Positions 30,715-34,954 of a stretch of 34,954 nucleotides of DNA are shown here, piece by piece (position 1 is the stretch's first letter; every line of letters starts with the position of its first letter). A program made the translations under genes and the position numbers. A model generated the notes under the pieces. That model had not been told where the DNA came from. It saw only the letters and a program-made list of their open reading frames with translations, and did no database searches. Source of the stretch: an uncultured Micromonospora sp. (GTDB lineage Bacteria > Actinomycetota > Actinomycetes > Mycobacteriales > Micromonosporaceae); NCBI GenBank assembly GCA_937951935.1, contig CALGAM010000157.1:1-34954 (forward strand), in the 5' to 3' direction.

Positions 30715-32529
30715 TCAGTCGCCGTAGATGGCCGCGATCTCGGCCGCGTACGCCTTCGCGACGACGCCTCGCTTGATCTTGAGCGATGGCGTCAGCTCCC
30801 CGTTCGCCTCGCTGAGGTCCCGCGGCAGGATGCGGAACCGTTTGATCTGCTCGGGTCTGCTGACCGCCCGGTTGGCCTCGTCGATCGCCGACTGGATCTC
30901 GGCCCGGAGCTCCGGGTCCTCACACAGCCGCGCGACCGGGGTGTCCTCCGCCCGGCCGTGCGCGCGCAGCCAGGTCGGCAGCGCCTCCTCGTCGATGGTG
31001 ACGAGCGCGGCGACGAACGGGCGGCGGTCGCCCACCACCATGCACTGGCTGACCAGCGGGTGCGCCCGGACCCGGTCCTCCAGAACGGCGGGGGCGACGT
31101 TCTTGCCTCCCGCCGTGACGATGATCTCCTTCTTCCGCCCGGTGATGCGGAGGTAGCCCTCGTCGTCCAGCTCGCCCAGGTCACCGCTGTGGAACCAGCC
31201 GTCCGGGGTGAGCACCTCGGCGGTCGCCTCCGGGTTGTTCCAGTAGCCCTGGAACACCACGTCGCCCCTGATGAGGATCTCGCCGTCGTCCGCGATCCGG
31301 ACCGTGATCCCGGGCAGCGGCCGACCGACCGTGCCGATCCGGGTGGCCCCGGGCAGGTTGACCGCGACCGCCGGAGAGGTCTCGGTGAGGCCGTATCCCT
31401 CGTACACCCTGACCCCGACGCCGCGGAAGAAGTGGCCGAGCCGCTCGCCGAGCGGCGCCCCGCCGGAGATCGCGTTCTCGCAGCGGCCGCCGAGCGCGGC
31501 CCGCAGCCTGCGGTAGACCAGCCGGTCGAAGATCCGGTGCCGCAGCCGCAGTACCGGTCCGGGCCCGGAGGGGGTGTCCAGGGCCTGGCTGTACGCGATC
31601 GCCACCCGCTCGGCGGCGGCGAAGATCTTCGCCTTCCCCTCCCGGCTCGCCTTCTGGACGGCCGCGGTGTAGACCTTCTCGAACACCCGGGGCACCGAGA
31701 GGACGAAGGTGGGTCGGAACTCCTGCAGTTCGTCGACCAGGTTCTTCGGGTCGGCGACGTGCGCCACCGTGGCGCGGGCCTGCACCGTGCCGATCTGGAT
31801 CAGCCGGGCGAACGAGTGGGCCAGCGGGAGGAAGAGCAGGGTCGAGGCGCCCTCGTTGAACAGGTTCGGCAGCACCGGGACCGCGTTGGCGATGTCCGAG
31901 AGCATGTTGCGGTGGGTCAGCACGCATCCCTTGGGCCGGCCGGTGGTGCCACTGGTGTAGATGATCGTGGCGATGTCGTCGGCCCGGATCCTCCGGCGCC
32001 GCAGGTCGACCTCGACCGGGTCGACCTGTTCCCCGAGGCTGACCAGCTCCGCGACGCCGCCCTGCTCGATCTGCCACACCCGTTCCAGGGCAGGCAACCG
32101 GTCGCGGATCTCCGCGAGGATCCCGGCGTGCGCGGCCGTCTCCACGACGCAGGCGACCGCCCCCGAGTCGGCGAGGATCCAGGCGACCTGCTCGGCGCTG
32201 GAGGTCTCGTACACCGGTACGGTCACCCCGCCGACCGCCCAGATGGCGTAGTCGACGAGGGTCCACTCGTACCGGGTTCGGGCCATCAACCCGACCCGGG
32301 AGCCCGGGGTGATCCCGGCCGCGATCAGGCCACGGGCCACCGCGACGACCTCGTCGCGGAACTGTCGGCAGGTGACCTCGACCCAGCCCGGTGCACCGTC
32401 GCCTCCTCCGGCGGCGCGGCGGACGAACTGGACGCTCTCCGGTGCCTCCTCGGCGTTGCGCCAGACGGGGTCGGTGAGGTTGGCTGCGTCGGCGACGGTG
32501 GCCGCCGGCGGGACCGAGAACTCGCGCAC
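30715..32529 (-). CDS. Long-chain fatty-acid-CoA ligase, FadD15-like
   Basis: A 604-residue ANL-superfamily adenylating enzyme that activates long-chain fatty acids to acyl-CoA through acyl-AMP. Motifs: P-loop YTSGTTGRPKGC (191-202), YEGYGLTETSPAV, HSGDLGELDDEGYLRITGRKKEIIV, and the C-terminal lysine region ELTPSLKIKR. It resembles M. tuberculosis FadD15 (Rv2187) throughout as I remember it, including EFSVP at the N-terminus and YEWTLVDYAIWAVGGVTVPVYETSSAEQV. The start is GTG at 32529, because GAGGGAG lies 5 nt upstream and the start agrees with FadD15; GTG at 32535 would overlap that site. It is followed after 14 bases by the histidine kinase. Acyl chain preference is unknown. Confidence 0.93.
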   Translation of the reverse strand: MREFSVPPAATVADAANLTDPVWRNAEEAPESVQFVRRAAGGGDGAPGWVEVTCRQFRDEVVAVARGLIAAGITPGSRVGLMARTRYEWTLVDYAIWAVGGVTVPVYETSSAEQVAWILADSGAVACVVETAAHAGILAEIRDRLPALERVWQIEQGGVAELVSLGEQVDPVEVDLRRRRIRADDIATIIYTSGTTGRPKGCVLTHRNMLSDIANAVPVLPNLFNEGASTLLFLPLAHSFARLIQIGTVQARATVAHVADPKNLVDELQEFRPTFVLSVPRVFEKVYTAAVQKASREGKAKIFAAAERVAIAYSQALDTPSGPGPVLRLRHRIFDRLVYRRLRAALGGRCENAISGGAPLGERLGHFFRGVGVRVYEGYGLTETSPAVAVNLPGATRIGTVGRPLPGITVRIADDGEILIRGDVVFQGYWNNPEATAEVLTPDGWFHSGDLGELDDEGYLRITGRKKEIIVTAGGKNVAPAVLEDRVRAHPLVSQCMVVGDRRPFVAALVTIDEEALPTWLRAHGRAEDTPVARLCEDPELRAEIQSAIDEANRAVSRPEQIKRFRILPRDLSEANGELTPSLKIKRGVVAKAYAAEIAAIYGD

Positions 32530-32592
32530 CTGCACTCCCTCGTGCTCGTGTTCGACCCGGACGTCGTCGGTCGACCGGTCCGGTTACCCCGC

Positions 32593-32598
32593 AACCTA
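32593..32598 (-). promoter_or_regulatory. Possible -10 element for the fadD15-like gene
   Basis: TAGGTT on the minus strand fits TAnnnT and would give a leader of about 58 nt. No good -35 is seen. It abuts an 18-bp direct repeat (32598-32640). Confidence 0.3.
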
Positions 32599-32640
32599 CC
32601 TGGCCACCGGCCCCGTCCGCCCACCTGGCCACCGGCCCCG
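32598..32640. repeat. 18-bp perfect direct repeat in the fadD15/TB16.3 divergent gap
   Basis: ACCTGGCCACCGGCCCCG at 32598-32615 and again at 32623-32640, period 25 bp, between two divergent start regions. It could be a pair of same-side binding sites or simple duplication. Confidence 0.8.
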
Positions 32641-32701
32641 GCGGCCCGGGCGGGCCGGCGCGGGCGGCGAGGTGATCGGGGCGGTCCGCGCCGCCGCGGG
32701 G

Positions 32702-32707
32702 TAGCCT
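32702..32707 (+). promoter_or_regulatory. -10 element for leaderless START-family gene
   Basis: TAGCCT ends 7 nt before the ATG at 32715, with no ribosome-binding site. A leaderless transcript is predicted. No -35 is recognisable. Confidence 0.5.
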
Positions 32708-32714
32708 GCCGGAC

Positions 32715-33170
32715 ATGGCGGATTCCTCCACACAGTCGATCGTCATCGCCGCGCCGCCGGCCCAGGTGGCCTCGGTGATCTGTGACTTCCCGCGGTATCC
32801 GGAGTGGGCCGGTGCCGTGAAGCGGGTCGAGGTGCTGGAGGAGTACGAGGACGGCTACGCCGCCCAGGTCCGGTTCGTGCTCGACGCGGGTGTGATGACC
32901 GACGAGTACGTCCTGGCGTACGAGTACGCCGAGGACATCTCGCGGATCGAGTGGCACCTGGTGCAGCCGTCGCGGATGCAGCGTGCCCAGCGGGGGTCGT
33001 ACGACATCGAGGACAACGGCGACGGCAGCTCGACCGTGACGTACACGCTGGAGGTCGAGCTGTCCGTGGGCATGCTCGGGATGTTCAAACGCAAGGCCGA
33101 AAGAATGATCATGGATACGGCGTTGGCGCAGTTGAAGCGTCGGGTGGAAACCTTGGGTGGGGGGCGTTGA
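32715..33170 (+). CDS. SRPBCC (START/polyketide-cyclase-like) protein, TB16.3 type
   Basis: A 151-residue helix-grip protein of the START/Bet v1 superfamily, which binds hydrophobic ligands in a cavity. It follows M. tuberculosis TB16.3 (Rv2185c, as recalled): TQSIVIAAPPAQVASVICDFPRYPEW, YEYAEDISRIEWHLVQPS, SYDIEDNGDGSSTVTYTLEVEL and the C-terminal FKRKAERMIMDTALAQLKRRVE helix. The ligand is unknown; the long C-terminal helix would line the cavity. The ATG at 32715 has TAGCCT 7 nt upstream. It is divergent from the fadD15-like gene, as in Mycobacterium, which makes a lipid-linked role plausible but unproved. The cysteine-motif gene follows after 39 bases. Confidence 0.88.
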   Translation: MADSSTQSIVIAAPPAQVASVICDFPRYPEWAGAVKRVEVLEEYEDGYAAQVRFVLDAGVMTDEYVLAYEYAEDISRIEWHLVQPSRMQRAQRGSYDIEDNGDGSSTVTYTLEVELSVGMLGMFKRKAERMIMDTALAQLKRRVETLGGGR

Positions 33171-33209
33171 CCCCAGCGACCGGGTGGCGTCGGACGTAGG
33201 GAGCCGATC

Positions 33210-34115
33210 ATGGGAGCAGGCGGGGCGTTTGGCGGCGCGACCGAACCGGGATCGGCACGTCAGGAGGCGGAGCGCCTCGTCGCCACCGTGCTCGCCATGG
33301 TCCAGTCGGCCGCCTCGGGGGCGCGGGCCGGGGCGTTCGGGCCGGTGGGCCAGCTGATCTCCGACGTGCTCGACCGGGTCACGCCCGAGCGCCCGACCGC
33401 CTCGGAACCGGCGGGTGACGGCCCGGCCGCGGCGTCGACCGACTCCCCGACGGGCACCGGCTCCGCCGGCGGTGCCGCGCCGGCGGGCGCCGGGTTCGCC
33501 ACGGGGACACCCGAGTGCTGTGTCTGCCCCATCTGCCGCACGATCAACGCGTTGCGGGATCCGAGTCCGGAGTTGGTCGAACGACTGGCGACCGGTGCCG
33601 GGGACTTCGCCGCCGGGCTGGCGAGCCTGCTGCGGGCGCTCTCCGGCGTGGCGGGCTCCGGTGGCGGCACCCCGTCCGACCGGACCGCCGGCGCGGCGCC
33701 CACCCGGCCGTCCGCCGACGACGGCCCCGTCGACCGGTCGACGGGGCCCGGGCGGGAGCCCGGTCCGGCGGCTCCGGACGCCGACGACGGACCCCCGACC
33801 AGGGCCCACCCCCGTGTCACGGAAGATCACGTCGGTCCGGTGTGGCGGGAGGCCACCCGTACCGGGCATGATTCGTGGCCGGCAGCCGAGACGGACGTCT
33901 GGGCGGCGGCCACCCGCGCCGAGCCGAATCCGGCGGTCAGCGCAGACCTCGCCGAGCCGGAGCGGTGGTCGCCGGGGGAGCGGACCGACCGGTCTGGGTC
34001 GGGCGACTCTCGGGCCGGCGTGGACGACCGGCGGGCAGCGGTGCCCGCGACGCGGACGCCTGACGGAGGAGTGGCCGCCGACCCGACGGACGAGGTGGCG
34101 TCCGGCGGGGGGTGA
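33210..34115 (+). CDS. Cysteine-motif protein with long disordered tail
   Basis: A 301-residue protein of unknown function. Residues 15-58 form a helical segment (QEAERLVATVLAMVQSAASG, PVGQLISDVLDRV). A compact motif CCVCPICRTINALRDPSPELVERLATGAGDF follows, with Cys103, Cys104, Cys106 and Cys109, a likely zinc or iron site. Beyond about residue 155 the chain is Gly/Pro/Asp/Arg-rich and without fold signals. Streptomyces carries a comparable protein directly upstream of glucokinase (I recall the label DUF5304 but cannot verify it). The ATG follows AGGGAG with 6-nt spacing. It precedes the glucokinase by 117 bases and may be co-transcribed with it. Confidence 0.78.
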   Translation: MGAGGAFGGATEPGSARQEAERLVATVLAMVQSAASGARAGAFGPVGQLISDVLDRVTPERPTASEPAGDGPAAASTDSPTGTGSAGGAAPAGAGFATGTPECCVCPICRTINALRDPSPELVERLATGAGDFAAGLASLLRALSGVAGSGGGTPSDRTAGAAPTRPSADDGPVDRSTGPGREPGPAAPDADDGPPTRAHPRVTEDHVGPVWREATRTGHDSWPAAETDVWAAATRAEPNPAVSADLAEPERWSPGERTDRSGSGDSRAGVDDRRAAVPATRTPDGGVAADPTDEVASGGG

Positions 34116-34138
34116 CCCCGGGGCCGCCCCCTCGGGGT
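34115..34138 (+). terminator. Hairpin at the end of the cysteine-motif gene
   Basis: ACCCCG (34115-34120) pairs with CGGGGT (34133-34138), with a nested GGG/CCC inside. It starts at the last base of the stop codon. It may be a terminator or only attenuate before the glucokinase. Confidence 0.35.
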
Positions 34139-34232
34139 GGCCGACGGTCGCCGGCGTGGGCGGCCGGCAGGTGCGGCGGCAGTGGCGGGTAGACGACCGC
34201 GTGGAGCGGCACGGCAGAGGGGAGCGGCAGCG

Positions 34233-34954
34233 GTGACGCTGACCATCGGAGTCGACGTCGGGGGTACGAAGGTGGCTGCCGGCGTCGTCGACGAGGCGGG
34301 CGAGGTCCGGGTGCGCGTGCGCCGCGACACCCCCGCCGACGACGTCGCCAAGACCCGGGACGTCATCGTCGAGGTGGTCTCCGAGCTGGCGGCCGAGTAC
34401 GAGGTGGCCGCGGTCGGGATCGGAGCGGCCGGATGGATCGACGCCAACCGCTCCACGGTGCTCTTCGCGCCCAACATCGCGTGGCGCGACGAGCCGCTGC
34501 GCGACTACGTGAGCAGGGCCGTCGGGCTGCCGGTGATCGTCGAGAACGACGCCAACGTGGCGGCGTGGGCCGAGTTCCGCTTCGGTGCCGCCCGGGACGC
34601 GGAGAACTCGATGGTGCTCGTCACCATCGGCACCGGGGTCGGCGGTGGCATCGTCCTCGGCGGCGAACTGCTCCGCGGCGCCCACGGCATCGCGGCGGAA
34701 CTCGGGCACATGCTGTCGGTGCCGGGCGGGCACCTGTGCGGCTGCGGCCGGCTCGGCTGCATCGAGCAGTACGCCAGCGGCAACGCCCTGGTCCGGTTCG
34801 CCCGCGCGGGTGCCCGGCAGGAGCCGGACCGCGCCACCATCCTGCTCGAGCTGGCCGACGGGGACGTCGAGTCGGTCACCGGACCGATGGTGACCGCGGC
34901 GGCCCGGTCCGGGGACCCCGTATCCCGGGCGGCCTTCGCCCAGATCGGCCGGTG
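34233..34954 (+). CDS. glkA: ROK-family glucokinase, N-terminal part (cut by window edge)
   Basis: The first 240 codons are present. It phosphorylates glucose with ATP, and in Streptomyces the homologue also mediates glucose repression. ROK marks: phosphate loop VDVGGTKVAAG (7-17), catalytic Asp106 in VIVENDANVAAWAE, TIGTGVGGGIVL (131-142), and the zinc site His159 (ELGH) with Cys169, Cys171 and Cys176 in HLCGCGRLGCIEQ. The GTG at 34233 has GGGGAG 8 nt upstream. No helix-turn-helix precedes the kinase domain, so it is an enzyme rather than a ROK repressor. The open frame runs off the right end. Confidence 0.92.
   Translation, partial: MTLTIGVDVGGTKVAAGVVDEAGEVRVRVRRDTPADDVAKTRDVIVEVVSELAAEYEVAAVGIGAAGWIDANRSTVLFAPNIAWRDEPLRDYVSRAVGLPVIVENDANVAAWAEFRFGAARDAENSMVLVTIGTGVGGGIVLGGELLRGAHGIAAELGHMLSVPGGHLCGCGRLGCIEQYASGNALVRFARAGARQEPDRATILLELADGDVESVTGPMVTAAARSGDPVSRAAFAQIGR

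Noticed and set aside
32325..34733. A very long minus-strand open frame across the START, cysteine-motif and glucokinase genes
   Set aside because: It is a shadow of three recognisable plus-strand genes and lacks a start signal.
1..34954. Search by eye for CRISPR arrays, tRNAs, rRNAs, insertion sequences, phage genes, biosynthetic clusters and known riboswitches
   Set aside because: No repeated 25-40 bp spacers, cloverleaf with CCA-type ends, transposase or integrase motifs, or polyketide/peptide synthase domains were found. A covariance-model search would be needed to exclude small RNAs.

Overview
This window is a stretch of very high-GC actinobacterial chromosome. The family-level gene order and protein character fit Micromonosporaceae (Micromonospora or Salinispora-like). 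The evidence is strongly GC-biased third codon positions, a supercomplex-type respiratory cluster (ctaC, ctaF, ctaE, qcrCAB with a di-haem cytochrome c), PimB', a FadD15-like ligase, actinobacterial adenosine kinase and many GTG starts. From memory, the gene content and much of the order match the Mycobacterium tuberculosis Rv2185c-Rv2205c neighbourhood (TB16.3, fadD15, pimB', a DEDD/GIY-YIG nuclease, trpD, ctaE-qcrCAB, ctaF, ctaC, adoK, IscA-like protein, glycerate kinase). This is therefore mostly conserved core genome rather than an accessory island. No insertion sequence, integrase, CRISPR array, rRNA, tRNA or phage module was seen.

Layout. 1-3.9 kb: 5' part of murA (-), nadA (-), a divergent glycerate kinase (+) and an ErpA/IscA-type Fe-S carrier (+). 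4.1-6.6 kb: adenosine kinase (+) converges on a cysteine desulfurase-TusA sulfur-relay pair (-). 6.8-8.2 kb: ctaC-ctaF (+), without ctaD. 8.5-12.1 kb on the minus strand: ctaG-like assembly factor, a degenerate receiver protein, trpD and a secreted DUF4142 protein. 12.25-16.5 kb: ctaE-qcrC-qcrA-qcrB (+), with overlapping qcr genes. 16.6-23.4 kb on the minus strand: DEDD/GIY-YIG nuclease, an RSH-family (p)ppGpp enzyme, NUDIX hydrolase, nucleotidyltransferase, stand-alone Lrp/AsnC ligand-binding domain and an alpha/beta hydrolase. 23.5-28.2 kb (+): coiled-coil NYN RNase-like protein, a small four-cysteine protein, a short leader ORF with an internal tandem duplication, an M48 (Ste24-like) membrane protease and PimB'. 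28.3-32.5 kb (-): FadD15-like acyl-CoA ligase, sensor histidine kinase and LuxR-type response regulator. 32.7-end (+): TB16.3-like START-family protein, a cysteine-motif protein and the 5' part of a ROK glucokinase.

How it works together. The centre encodes the aerobic branch of the respiratory chain: the cytochrome bcc complex (QcrABC), whose QcrC replaces a soluble cytochrome c, and the aa3 oxidase subunits CtaC, CtaE and CtaF, plus an assembly factor. Fe-S and sulfur supply (ErpA-like carrier, cysteine desulfurase, TusA) lies nearby and would serve the Rieske protein and NadA, though that link is inference. The flanks carry cell-envelope genes (murA, pimB', M48 protease, fadD15-like) and nucleotide-signalling genes (RSH, NUDIX).

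The most interesting non-gene signals are regulatory. At least six genes have an actinobacterial -10 hexamer (TAGCCT, TACGAT or AATAAT) only 6-7 nt before the start codon, which predicts leaderless mRNAs. The adenosine kinase promoter sits inside a spaced perfect inverted repeat. The M48 protease is preceded by a 42-codon leader ORF with a perfect 21-bp tandem duplication and a hairpin that buries the protease ribosome-binding site. That last arrangement is the best candidate here for an undescribed regulatory system. I found no convincing novel multi-gene system.
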